Positions 53,509 to 62,551 of a DNA stretch of 64,000 bases are shown here, in pieces. Below the pieces are notes generated by a model. That model made no database searches and had not been told where the DNA came from. It saw only the letters and a list, made by a program, of their open reading frames with translations. The position numbers were made by a program, and so were the translations under genes. The stretch is from Chitinispirillales bacterium ANBcel5 (GTDB taxonomy: Bacteria > Fibrobacterota > Chitinivibrionia > Chitinivibrionales > Chitinispirillaceae). Position 1 is the stretch's first letter. The number at the start of each line of letters is the position of its first letter. The stretch is from positions 38,487-102,486 of the forward strand of contig JARUKZ010000014.1 in the NCBI GenBank assembly GCA_029688955.1. The letters are read 5' to 3'.

Positions 53509-55413
53509 TCAAACCAATGTTGGCTGTGATGCGGTTATAAAAGTTTTAACTTTGTTATAAATCGTTTCCGGCGCTAAACCTAACTCTTCCCTCAATTTCT
53601 TTACATCCCCGTGTCCTACAAAAGAATCCGGCAAACCAAATCTCAGTATTTTTGGTGTTTGTTCAAGGTTTAGATCATTGGCAAGTTCTAAAATAGCAGA
53701 ACCGAAGCCGCCGGGTAGTGCATTGTTTTCTAAAGTCACAATGTGAGAATAGTTAGTAAAAAGATTGGTGTAAAATTCTTTGCTAAGAGGTTTGGCAAAC
53801 CTGGCATTTATAAAAGTGGTATCAATCTTATCCTTCTTAAGCATCTCATGCACCGAAAGGGCATCAGTATAAAAATCCCCCAAACTAAGTATGGCACAGC
53901 TGCTATTTGCCTTGTGAAGGATTTCTGGAAGACCAATTTCAAGTTTTTCAAAAGGACCACTTGTTTCAGCCCCGGTTCCGCTACCTCTTGGGTACCGTAT
54001 GAATGTGGGACCATCCTGATGTTCTGTTGCTGTAAAAAGCATATCGCGTAACTCTTTTTCATCCTTAGGAGCCATTATTACCGCTTCCGGAACACTTCTA
54101 AGAAAGGAGATATCAAACATCCCATGGTGCGTAGGCCCATCATCACCAACCAGACCTGCCCTATCAAGACAAAACACTACATTCGTTTTGTCGATAGCCA
54201 CATCCTGCATGATCTGATCATATGAACGCTGCAGAAATGTTGAATAAATAGCCACAACAGGCTTAAGCCCCTGAAGAGCAAGTCCGGCAGCGAATGTTAC
54301 TGCGTGGCCTTCGGCTATTCCAACATCAAAGAAGCGATCGGGATATTTATCTCTGAATTCATTGAGCCCGGTTCCATCCGGCATGGCAGCTGTTATCGCT
54401 ACAAGATCCTCACGCTCTTTACCAAGCTCAACCATTGCTGAGCCAAAAACAGAGCTGTAAGAGGGGGCGGTGGGTTTGTTTTTGATTACATCACCGGTCT
54501 GTGGCGAAAATTTGCTGATACCATGGTATTTAGTAGCATCCTGCTCAGCATAGCGATATCCCTTGCCCTTTTTGGTAAGTACATGAACCAATATGGGACC
54601 ATTGGTTTCATTCTTTACAAAATTAAAAACCTCAAGCATTTCTGAAACATTGTGCCCATCTACAGGGCCAATATAGCGCAAGCCCATATCTTCAAAAAGT
54701 TTTCCGGGAATAATAACGTGTTTTACAGCATCGTCAACGGTTCGTACGATATTTCTTATACCCTTACCAACGTTTGGCAAATTCCCCAGCAGATCCCATA
54801 TTTCAGATTTCAGTTTGTTATAACGCTTGTCGGTAATAACCCGGGTAAGATAGCGGGAGAGCGCGCCAACATTTTTGGATATGGACATTTCATTGTCATT
54901 TAACACCACAGTCATACGCGTTGAGCTTGTGCCCAGATTATTGAGCCCCTCAAGAGCAAGACCACCACTAAGTGAACCATCTCCTATAACCGCTACAACA
55001 GAATTATCACTTTTATGTATATCTCTTCCAACAGCAAGTCCTAAAGCTGCACTGATTGAAGTCGATGCATGTCCTACTGAAAAACTGTCATACTCACTCT
55101 CTGAAATCCTTGGGAAGCCGCTCAAACCTTCATGCTGGCGAATCGTATGAAACATCTCCCGTCTGCCGGTAAGAATCTTGTGCGTATAGGCCTGATGCCC
55201 CACATCCCATACAATTTTATCCTTCGGTGTTCTGTAACAGTGGTGCAGGGCAAGCGTCAGCTCTACAACGCCAAGGCTCGAAGCCAAATGGCCGCCTGTT
55301 TTACTCACCCTCTCGATCAAAAACTCACGGATCTCCTGTGCGAGCGTCTCCAGTGATTCTACTGGTAAGGATTGTATATCGGATGGGGAATTTATGGTTT
55401 CGAGAATGCTCAA
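53509..55413 (-). CDS. dxs: 1-deoxy-D-xylulose-5-phosphate synthase
   Basis: A 634-residue thiamine-diphosphate enzyme that starts the MEP isoprenoid pathway. GDGSLSGGLALEGLN is the ThDP-binding GDG...N segment, DRAGLVGDDGPTHHGMFD is the central active-site loop with conserved His, and YPRGSGTG closes the pyrimidine domain. The transketolase C-terminal domain is complete. The start is TTG at 55411-55413 with AAAGGA about 9 nt upstream. It is divergent from tgt across a 331-bp spacer and converges with the GT2 pair. Confidence 0.96.
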   Translation of the reverse strand: MSILETINSPSDIQSLPVESLETLAQEIREFLIERVSKTGGHLASSLGVVELTLALHHCYRTPKDKIVWDVGHQAYTHKILTGRREMFHTIRQHEGLSGFPRISESEYDSFSVGHASTSISAALGLAVGRDIHKSDNSVVAVIGDGSLSGGLALEGLNNLGTSSTRMTVVLNDNEMSISKNVGALSRYLTRVITDKRYNKLKSEIWDLLGNLPNVGKGIRNIVRTVDDAVKHVIIPGKLFEDMGLRYIGPVDGHNVSEMLEVFNFVKNETNGPILVHVLTKKGKGYRYAEQDATKYHGISKFSPQTGDVIKNKPTAPSYSSVFGSAMVELGKEREDLVAITAAMPDGTGLNEFRDKYPDRFFDVGIAEGHAVTFAAGLALQGLKPVVAIYSTFLQRSYDQIMQDVAIDKTNVVFCLDRAGLVGDDGPTHHGMFDISFLRSVPEAVIMAPKDEKELRDMLFTATEHQDGPTFIRYPRGSGTGAETSGPFEKLEIGLPEILHKANSSCAILSLGDFYTDALSVHEMLKKDKIDTTFINARFAKPLSKEFYTNLFTNYSHIVTLENNALPGGFGSAILELANDLNLEQTPKILRFGLPDSFVGHGDVKKLREELGLAPETIYNKVKTFITASQPTLV

Positions 55414-55744
55414 AATAAAATCCTTTGATGTTAAACTGCCTTAAAAACTACGATTTATGCTATTTCACACACCATGTTCACTTCATCTGTGGTTACAATA
55501 TATATCATCAGTGCTTTCTGAGAAAAACCTATCAGAAAAATACCTTAATAATTCATTTCGTAGCAAGGTATTAATAAACAGGTATGAGATATATGGGTGG
55601 AATTTATTGTATACTTTATTCCAAAATCTTCAAAACGGGTTGTAGAGAGGATAAAAACACCCACTGAAAATGAAAAGGATGTTACAGACGTAACGATAAA
55701 CTATTTTTCAGGCACAGGGCGTAACACACAGAATCAGGAGAACC
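55414..55744. other. divergent intergenic region between dxs and tgt
   Basis: This 331-bp spacer holds an inverted repeat AATACCTT (55539-55546) and AAGGTATT (55565-55572) with an 18-nt loop, a TATACT (55611-55616) as a possible -10 box for tgt, and a palindrome ATGTTAC-AGAC-GTAACGA (55679-55696). The palindrome shares GTTAC-N4-GTAAC with the Rex-like site 1 at the hydrogenase locus. No RNA gene was recognised. Confidence 0.5.
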
Positions 55745-56908
55745 ATGGACAGGGATTTATTTTTCAACCTTCTCGGTACCGATCCTCACTCTCAGGCAAG
55801 AGCTGGGGTGTTTAAAACAGGGCACAGCACCATAGAAACTCCCGTATTTATGCCTGTTGGTACGCAGGCTACGGTTAAATCACTCTCACCGCTTGAGCTT
55901 GAGCAGAGTGGTAGTTCAATAATCCTGGCCAACACCTATCACCTCCATCTGCGGCCCGGCGATGAGCTGATCAGGGATGCCGGAGGATTGCACCGCTTTG
56001 AGAACTGGAACAGATCTATTCTCACCGACAGCGGTGGCTTTCAGGTTTTTAGTTTAAGGGATATATCAAAAATCAGTGATGATGGTGTTGAGTTTCAGTC
56101 ACATATCGATGGCTCGAGGCATACCTTCTCTCCTGAGCGTGTGATGGAGATACAACACAATCTTGGTGCCGATATAATAATGGTATTCGATGAATGTCCG
56201 CCTTCGGATGCTAAGCCATCCGCCATTGAAAAAGCAGTAGAAAGGACCCTGAGGTGGGCCGGACGCTGCCAGGAACACCACCACAAACTCCCTTTTCACC
56301 ACGGGTATCCTCAATATCTCTTTGCTATTGTTCAGGGGGGCACATCGAGGCTTCTGCGCCAACGCTGTGCAAGGGAGCTGGTCTCCATGGATTTTCCCGG
56401 GTACGCACTGGGAGGACTGGCTGTTGGTGAAGCGATTGAAACCACTTACCAGATTGTGGAGTTCTCTGCCCCGCTGCTTCCTCAGGATAAACCCCGATAT
56501 CTGATGGGGGTTGGTACTCCAAAGGATATCCTTGAGTGCATAGAACGGGGAATCGATATGTTTGATTGTGTTATGCCAACACGCAACGCACGAAATGGCT
56601 CGGTGTTTACCTGGAATGGGAAGTTAAACATACGTAACGCAAAACATATGCGGGATTTTGATCATGCCATTGACGATAACTGCGGCTGTTATGCCTGCAC
56701 TAACTTCAGCCGCTCCTATATTCGTCATCTCTATATGGCCGGGGAAATACTTGCAATCAGGTTATTAACTTTACATAATATCCATTTTTATTTGGAGCTC
56801 ACTAAGAGTGCCAGAGAGAGAATCCTTGAGGGTACGTTTTCTCAGTGGAAAAAAGATGTGTTGTCGGTGATGTCTTCTAAAGTAAATGATGCGATTGGAA
56901 AAGTGTGA
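55745..56908 (+). CDS. tgt: queuine tRNA-ribosyltransferase
   Basis: A 387-residue enzyme that exchanges guanine-34 for a queuine precursor in tRNAs with GUN anticodons. LTDSGGFQVFSL carries the general base Asp, the catalytic nucleophile Asp lies in MFDCVMPTRNAR, and the zinc site is CGCYACTNFSRSYIRH (C-x-C-x2-C with a distal His). No domain is missing. AGGAGA precedes the ATG. Its 3-prime end is followed at 4 bp by a peptidase gene, likely in one operon with the Smr gene, a common house-keeping neighbourhood. Confidence 0.96.
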   Translation: MDRDLFFNLLGTDPHSQARAGVFKTGHSTIETPVFMPVGTQATVKSLSPLELEQSGSSIILANTYHLHLRPGDELIRDAGGLHRFENWNRSILTDSGGFQVFSLRDISKISDDGVEFQSHIDGSRHTFSPERVMEIQHNLGADIIMVFDECPPSDAKPSAIEKAVERTLRWAGRCQEHHHKLPFHHGYPQYLFAIVQGGTSRLLRQRCARELVSMDFPGYALGGLAVGEAIETTYQIVEFSAPLLPQDKPRYLMGVGTPKDILECIERGIDMFDCVMPTRNARNGSVFTWNGKLNIRNAKHMRDFDHAIDDNCGCYACTNFSRSYIRHLYMAGEILAIRLLTLHNIHFYLELTKSARERILEGTFSQWKKDVLSVMSSKVNDAIGKV

Positions 56909-56912
56909 GCAA

Positions 56913-57839
56913 ATGACTTTTAGTGATTTAAAAGAATCCGCTGCTGGTGTGCTTGACGATTGTCTCGCGCTTAAAAGAAAGGAACGCCTGCTTGTTGTAA
57001 CAGATGAGTATGGTTATGAAGTAGCCCGGGCATTGTGGGAAGCCGCAAAATCAAGGTGCAAACAACCCATGATGGTTATGATTTCACCCCACCGGTTAAG
57101 CTCTGATCCCCTAAAAAATGTTAAATCCTGGTTTTCTCAGTTTGATGCTGTTATCACTACCTTTAAGTATCCCTTTAAGCCGATCATAGAAAGTGATTAC
57201 TCCACCAGACTTATTCAGATTAAGGCGCCTGTTGCGAAAAGATTTCACCGATTGATGAATATCGATTGGAAACGTCACGGCTCATTTACCAGAAAATGTG
57301 CTGCTCTTTTAAGCTCCTCCCGAACTGTTCAGGTTAAATGCCCCAATGGCAGCGATATAACATTCACCAACTCAAAGTCTTCCAATAAAGCAAACTACGG
57401 GGTTATAACATCCCCGGGAGCTGTTGGGGTGTTACCGGCCGGCTGTGCTGAAATTACACCACAGCAAGAAACATTACAGGGCACGATAGTTTTGGACAAC
57501 TTCTGTGGGCATTTTCCTCTACCCCAAAGCGATTCATTTGCTCTGTATGTTGAAAACGGATCGATAGAACGTGTGCAGTCGCTTAGCTCAACCCGGGAGA
57601 TTGAGATCGTATTCCAAAAAAAACGGATGCTTAAAAAGGTAAACTGTTTCGGTGCCGGTACCCATCTGACTTCAGGGGTGAAGGGGTGTTTGAATGAACA
57701 TTGTATCGCACGTGGAGCCGTATATTTTTTATTTGGAGAACGCAACGGTAGTGATGAAGTCATCTTGCCTGTGGTACTAAAGAACGCATCAGTTTGGCTT
57801 GATGGACGCCTTTGGATTGACAGTGGTAATTATGTTTGA
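56913..57839 (+). CDS. M29-like aminopeptidase-family protein
   Basis: A 308-residue protein with partial similarity to thermophilic M29 aminopeptidases (AmpS/AmpT type): an N-terminal nucleotide-like fold (RLLVVTDEYGYEVARAL), VKCPNGSDITFT in the middle and GTIVLDNFCG, with GTHLTSGVKGCLNEH near the end carrying His and Glu. In true M29 enzymes two Glu, two His and an Asp bind two metals; only some can be traced here, so activity is uncertain. The ATG at 56913 is chosen; an earlier in-frame ATG at 56886 overlaps tgt. It ends overlapping the Smr gene by 8 bp, so translation is coupled. Confidence 0.6.
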   Translation: MTFSDLKESAAGVLDDCLALKRKERLLVVTDEYGYEVARALWEAAKSRCKQPMMVMISPHRLSSDPLKNVKSWFSQFDAVITTFKYPFKPIIESDYSTRLIQIKAPVAKRFHRLMNIDWKRHGSFTRKCAALLSSSRTVQVKCPNGSDITFTNSKSSNKANYGVITSPGAVGVLPAGCAEITPQQETLQGTIVLDNFCGHFPLPQSDSFALYVENGSIERVQSLSSTREIEIVFQKKRMLKKVNCFGAGTHLTSGVKGCLNEHCIARGAVYFLFGERNGSDEVILPVVLKNASVWLDGRLWIDSGNYV

Positions 57840-58245
57840 ATACTTTGATAATAAAGAAGAACACACTGCTAACCATAAACTTATACTCTCTCATATTGAA
57901 AAATACGGGGTGAGGGATAAGGATGCAACTCGTTCTATGAGAAAAAAAAGAACCGGCAAAAAAAAGCTTCGACAGCGCAGAAGTACCGATTTACATGGGC
58001 TTACTTCTGAACAGGCCGAAATTAAATTAAGACGGGTTATGGATGAATGCCGCGCGGCCGGAATACGAGAGCTTCTGATTATCCATGGTAAGGGGTATCA
58101 TTCATGCCTAAATACCGGACCGGTTTTAAAGGGTGTGGTAAGAGATATGCTTGGATCGGAATTTCACTCGTTCGTCAGTGGCTATGGTTCGGCTTTACCC
58201 CGTGATGGTGGGGATGGAGCTACACTGGTCCATCTTAAATATTAG
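57832..58245 (+). CDS. small Smr-domain protein
   Basis: A 137-residue protein. An N-terminal charged helix rich in Lys/Arg (MRKKRTGKKKLRQRR) precedes a C-terminal Smr domain: TDLHGLTSEQAEIKL (DLHG motif), IIHGKGYHSCLNTG (HGKG motif) and the C-terminal YGSALPRDGGDGATLVHL. Smr domains of this kind are endonuclease-like or MutS2-related and bind nucleic acids. It begins at ATG 57832, 8 bp before the end of the peptidase-like gene, and ends 11 bp into the convergent GT4 gene. Confidence 0.85.
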   Translation: MFEYFDNKEEHTANHKLILSHIEKYGVRDKDATRSMRKKRTGKKKLRQRRSTDLHGLTSEQAEIKLRRVMDECRAAGIRELLIIHGKGYHSCLNTGPVLKGVVRDMLGSEFHSFVSGYGSALPRDGGDGATLVHLKY

Positions 58246-59380
58246 CTTTTGCCTTTTTCATAAATTCTTCGTACACCGCAAGCTGATGATTACTGTTTTT
58301 TCTGCTGCAATAATGCTGGGCAGTGATCCACGCCCTCATCCTGAGATTTTCAAGGTACCGTTTATCTCTCAATAGTGAGTTTATGCCCGTTACTATTTCT
58401 TCAACACTGCCAGGGCTTATAAGTAATCCATTTTCACCGTTTTTTATGTAATCAAGTGGACCGTCAATAGCTGAAGCGACCGGGGCAAGACCACAAGCCA
58501 TAGATTCTATTAAAGCAATACCAAACCCCTCCGAAATACTCGGAAGAAGCGCAATTTGGCAATCCCTTAATAAGTCAGGTAGATCTTTGTTACGGTAGGA
58601 GGGATAGATTTCTATACGCTCTTTTTCACACGAACTGAAAAGGTTTACTATACTTCTGACACATGGGCCTGTACCCAAAAACTTAACCCGTAGATGAGAA
58701 TGTAGTGTGAGAAGTTTTCTAAGAGCCGGCATAGAATAGCTGATCCCTTTTTTGGTGATAAATGAACCGGTAACTGCTATTGCGGGTGTAGTGTTTTTTT
58801 TAATGGAATAGAATGGCAGGTTCGCAAAAAGGTCTGAAATATCATGTTGTACTATTATGGTCCGCCGTGGGTCTAATCGCAGTCTTTGAACCGCGTAGTC
58901 TCTTTCTGTGCTGTTTAAAAACAATACAACATCACTTTTTCTGACCGATAAAGCAACATACCAAAGCATCAGACCACCATGAAACAAAGGATATCGCCAA
59001 CTGAGTTTAAGGTTCCCTCGCTTCGCTTCCTTTTTTAACCTCTTATCAGCTAATAGTTCAAAACCGTGACTTCGGGTAACAAGCAGTGGTTTGAATTCGC
59101 GAAATCGTTTGACAACAGATGCCCAAATCCAGTTATCACCGGTTGATGAATCAACTACGTCGAACCCCTTTTTTCTACCCGACTTAAAAATTCTGACAGC
59201 TACAAAGAATGGAAAAAGAATCTTCTTCAACACTTCAGGGAAGCAGGAGGGAAGGTCACTGAAAGAGAAGATGGTAACATCATGTCCCGCCATCTTAAAA
59301 TATCTCGATAGCCTGAAAGTTATGCCTGGTGCACCGGAATCTGGTGTAAGGTTGTGGTGAACAGTAAGTAATATTTTCAT
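58235..59380 (-). CDS. glycosyltransferase family 4
   Basis: A 381-residue GT-B enzyme. The C-terminal GT4 motif is complete: IALLPSISEGFGIALIESMACGLAPVAS (E-x7-E with nucleotide-sugar contacts), preceded by FLGTGPCV. The N-terminal half begins KILLTVHHNL with TPDSGAPG as the acceptor-binding loop. No membrane helix is evident. It overlaps the convergent Smr gene by 11 bp and is separated by 54 bp from the large outer-membrane fusion upstream on the same strand. The ATG at 59378-59380 has a weak ribosome-binding site. It probably adds a sugar to surface glycans. Confidence 0.88.
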   Translation of the reverse strand: MKILLTVHHNLTPDSGAPGITFRLSRYFKMAGHDVTIFSFSDLPSCFPEVLKKILFPFFVAVRIFKSGRKKGFDVVDSSTGDNWIWASVVKRFREFKPLLVTRSHGFELLADKRLKKEAKRGNLKLSWRYPLFHGGLMLWYVALSVRKSDVVLFLNSTERDYAVQRLRLDPRRTIIVQHDISDLFANLPFYSIKKNTTPAIAVTGSFITKKGISYSMPALRKLLTLHSHLRVKFLGTGPCVRSIVNLFSSCEKERIEIYPSYRNKDLPDLLRDCQIALLPSISEGFGIALIESMACGLAPVASAIDGPLDYIKNGENGLLISPGSVEEIVTGINSLLRDKRYLENLRMRAWITAQHYCSRKNSNHQLAVYEEFMKKAKANI

Positions 59381-59434
59381 GGTAACACAATTAGTTCAAG
59401 GAGATAGTTCTTAATTACTGTTTGGGGAGGCATT

Positions 59435-62380
59435 TTATTCTGTCCAATCATTGCCTGAGCTGTTGATAATCCGGTGGTTGGTTTTTGAATCCAGATCAAA
59501 CCAGTGAACACTCCGTGAACCGTCACGATATTCACGTGTATATACAATTTTACGACTACCGCTAAAAACCAGAAAGCCGGGATTAATTTCACTCCAGGTT
59601 TTCATTTCATTAGAATCTATAAGCTTACTGGTCTTGTTGTTCGCTATATCGGCAATGTTGAGATCAAAAACGTTTACTCCCGATGAGAATACAATATGAT
59701 TTGAAGTATCGGTCCAGCAGAAGTTTTGAACCCGGGAATTGAAGGTTATCTGTTTATGCGTGGATGAACGGCTATCGAATACCCACAAATTGTATCTTCC
59801 GGATATCGATCTTCTGTCACTTAAGTACGCGATGTATCGTCCGTCCGGGGAGAAGGATGGGGCAATATGATTAGCGTTCTCTTCCGTGCGCAATGTTGGG
59901 TGCATTCCCTCAGGATTGGTTGTATAGATCTGCCAGAAACCATCCCTTAAGGCAGCAAAAAGCATAAGCTCTCCATCGGGAGAGAATGTAAGATCCCTAA
60001 CAGGCGCGTTGGGTTTATCGATAACCATTTCAATCTCGTCCCTGACGGTTGCAGGCGTGCGATAGATGGTACGGGAAGTACACCCGCTGTCTGTGCCAAC
60101 AAAGTAGATCCATTTACCATCATTTGAAAAGATCGCTTCACTAACATTTTGGGACCCTGCTACTTTTCTTCTTCCAAAAGTACTTAACCGTAAGACCTCA
60201 AGAGTGGTATCTGCTGATTCTGGTTCTTCTCTTAAATAAAGCGCCATCTGTGTCTCAGTGGAGATTTGAGGACTAAAACTCCTGTAGTGCTCAGGTGCCA
60301 GGGGGATTTCTGAGAGTATCTCCATTGCTTTTACATAAGCCTGACGCGTTCCGTTTCTGGTGGAGACAAACGGGACTATTCCACCATATAATCCCTGAGA
60401 GAAGAAATCGATCCCCGATTCTGTGAGCTCAAGTTTTGCGGACACAAGATTAATTCTATCCTGTATATACGGGTCTTCAGGAATAGCTTCAGTGAGGGGA
60501 TAGAGTCTGTTTGTGGTAGCTATAAGCTGACGGTCCCGGTTAAAACGTAGCGATAACGCGCCAACATACTTACCACCTTTGCCTGCAGATACAACCACTG
60601 CAGAGTTGACTTTCATGGGGGTATCGAAACGCTGATCAAGACTGCCGCAAATTATTATATCCAGTTGCGGGAAAGCTTCTGCCACTGCACGTACCGTTTC
60701 CCAGTTCTCGTGGATTACGGCAACACGGACATGGCTCTCTTTAGCATACCGTGTATTGAGTGCCAAAGTAAGTTCTTCATAAATCCCCGACAGGTTGGAA
60801 GACACCCTTTCCTCTTTTACTTTCGATGTACCGATAACATTGGTAAAGAAAAGTTTATACCCGCCTTTGTTTATCATTTCATACTCAACCATTCGGCCGG
60901 GAAGCTGGCGATGATTAGTTAGCACAACATTTGAGCGAATACCATCTCTTCTGTTGAATAGTTCCGGAAAGAACGGTGCTTCCCCCTCTCCTGGTGCTAT
61001 AATATCGTACTGAAGGTGGCTGTAGTAATCCTGTATCAACTCCACCCTCAGCGGATGAGAGAGCTCTGTTACCATATTGCCTGAATTTAAAGAAAAGGCA
61101 GTCTGATAAGATCCCCCAAGATTATTGACAAGGGTGGCCTGTCGTGAAAGCCCGCCAAGGGCATCGGGTGCTGGAGGGTAGGGGATTACCTCTCCTCGTG
61201 AGTTTCCTGTGTAAATGATTCCTATCTCAAGGTTTTCATCTCTTAACGTTTCAGACCTCATCTTGCTTAATAAATCATGGGAATGCCAGTGCCCCGGATC
61301 CGTTTTAAGTGCTTTATTGAGAAAATGCCTGGCAAGCATTCTTCTGTTGCGGTTATAGTGTCTTACGGCAGTACGATAGTAGTCATCTGCCGTTTTGGGT
61401 GTCAGTTCTTCAAGTTGAAGGTTAAAATTTGCAGCCCATACTGAACCAAAGTATTCAGACTGAAGCTTCCACCCTGCATCCAGACCATAAATGCCGTAAT
61501 GAAACCCCATTCCCGCGCTTAAGCCCCCTAAGCTCATACTTGTTCCGGCACTGTGCTCATAACCTGCCCGCCAGAAAAGGTGAGGGCCTGTTCGTATCTC
61601 TGTACTAATTCCCGTTACCAATGGCTCATCCGCGGTTTTCTGTAGCCCTAATCCCAAATCAAAATCAAGCTCAGGTGTCGAGTGGTTTTCGCTTCTGAGC
61701 GGGGCAATGTTTACCGAAAAACCACTTTGCAGAGGTAACGGATCGCTCCCTGAGCCGCCATAAGAGATTGGGGTGCCGGCATTAAGCAGATAAAGGCGTG
61801 TGGAAAAACGCTCCGATGGTGCGTAGAGAACATCCGCTCCGGCCGAAAAAGCATAGCCCCTGTCTTTATCCAGACGACTGCCCACAAGTGTGCTGTTAAG
61901 TCCAAAGTTTAGTTTCTGACGCAAAAAAGATCGTGCGAAACTTAACCCAAGTACATACTCCCGGTACGTGGGATCAGCGGGTTGTTCATCGATATCGCGG
62001 GCGTATCTGAATGTGCCCGAGCTTAAATTACGGAAATAAAAGCCAAAAGTCCCCACATCGATCAGTGGCAGGGCTGCCGCGGCATACTGTTTTCTTATCC
62101 CCATCAACCATTCAAGATGGCTTATGGAAAACTGGTGTCTAAAGGTAAGCGCGCTGTTTGCCGGAAAGTGGGAAAGATCGGAAGCATCCATATTTCCGGG
62201 AGATGAAGCCAGACCACGGGCAAGCTGCCCGGCAGATGTGGGCAGTGTGAGAAAGGCGGCTGTGGTGTTTGCGCTGTTTCGGCCATAGATATCACCCCAC
62301 CAGTCTATCACTCTTGCGTTAGCCGGAGAGCAAAGCAGCGCAGTAAGCAGGATAAAGGAACCAAGTGCCCGAAATAACAA
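59435..62380 (-). CDS. PorV-like barrel, TPR, nucleotidase-like and TolB-like propeller fusion protein
   Basis: A 981-residue exported protein. Residues 1-22 are a signal peptide (LGSFILLTALLCSPANA). Residues 25-340 resemble PorV/UPF0164-type beta barrels. Residues 345-390 are a single TPR-like helix pair (AVRHYNRNRRMLARHFLNKAL). Residues 395-640 show metallophosphoesterase/5-prime-nucleotidase-like segments (IIYTGNSRGEVIPYP, VRVAVIHENWET, IIICGSLDQRF) without a full metal motif. Residues 700-960 hold TolB-like propeller lines of the form SPDGxxxxF (for example TFSPDGELMLFAA, SFSPDGRYIAYLSD). The start is TTG with GAAGGT upstream. Barrel plus propeller implies an outer-membrane platform; the whole assembly is not a family I know. 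Confidence 0.75.
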   Translation of the reverse strand: MLFRALGSFILLTALLCSPANARVIDWWGDIYGRNSANTTAAFLTLPTSAGQLARGLASSPGNMDASDLSHFPANSALTFRHQFSISHLEWLMGIRKQYAAAALPLIDVGTFGFYFRNLSSGTFRYARDIDEQPADPTYREYVLGLSFARSFLRQKLNFGLNSTLVGSRLDKDRGYAFSAGADVLYAPSERFSTRLYLLNAGTPISYGGSGSDPLPLQSGFSVNIAPLRSENHSTPELDFDLGLGLQKTADEPLVTGISTEIRTGPHLFWRAGYEHSAGTSMSLGGLSAGMGFHYGIYGLDAGWKLQSEYFGSVWAANFNLQLEELTPKTADDYYRTAVRHYNRNRRMLARHFLNKALKTDPGHWHSHDLLSKMRSETLRDENLEIGIIYTGNSRGEVIPYPPAPDALGGLSRQATLVNNLGGSYQTAFSLNSGNMVTELSHPLRVELIQDYYSHLQYDIIAPGEGEAPFFPELFNRRDGIRSNVVLTNHRQLPGRMVEYEMINKGGYKLFFTNVIGTSKVKEERVSSNLSGIYEELTLALNTRYAKESHVRVAVIHENWETVRAVAEAFPQLDIIICGSLDQRFDTPMKVNSAVVVSAGKGGKYVGALSLRFNRDRQLIATTNRLYPLTEAIPEDPYIQDRINLVSAKLELTESGIDFFSQGLYGGIVPFVSTRNGTRQAYVKAMEILSEIPLAPEHYRSFSPQISTETQMALYLREEPESADTTLEVLRLSTFGRRKVAGSQNVSEAIFSNDGKWIYFVGTDSGCTSRTIYRTPATVRDEIEMVIDKPNAPVRDLTFSPDGELMLFAALRDGFWQIYTTNPEGMHPTLRTEENANHIAPSFSPDGRYIAYLSDRRSISGRYNLWVFDSRSSTHKQITFNSRVQNFCWTDTSNHIVFSSGVNVFDLNIADIANNKTSKLIDSNEMKTWSEINPGFLVFSGSRKIVYTREYRDGSRSVHWFDLDSKTNHRIINSSGNDWTE

Positions 62381-62479
62381 TTAAACAACCTTCTGAAATG
62401 TTTGAAATACTACTAACCCAATACATTATATCTTATCGGTTAGTGAGAGAGAAGGCATTAATGGATACACTGAAGTGTG

Positions 62480-62502
62480 AACACCGCTACTGGCGGTGTT
62501 TT
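62480..62502 (+). terminator. weak hairpin in the spacer before the radical SAM gene
   Basis: AACACCGC (62480-62487) pairs with GCGGTGTT (62493-62500), with TTTT after it on the plus strand. It lies in the 171-bp spacer between the radical SAM gene and the fusion-protein gene, both on the minus strand, where the T-run is on the wrong side, so its role is unclear. Confidence 0.3.
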
Positions 62503-62551
62503 ATACGGGTTCGGTGAAGCGGGATACCTGAGGGTCTGAAAGCGCTGGACT

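Noticed and set aside
62510..62551. GGGTTCGG-type words resembling a tRNA T-loop
   Set aside because: No acceptor stem, anticodon arm or CCA-compatible pairing could be drawn around them.
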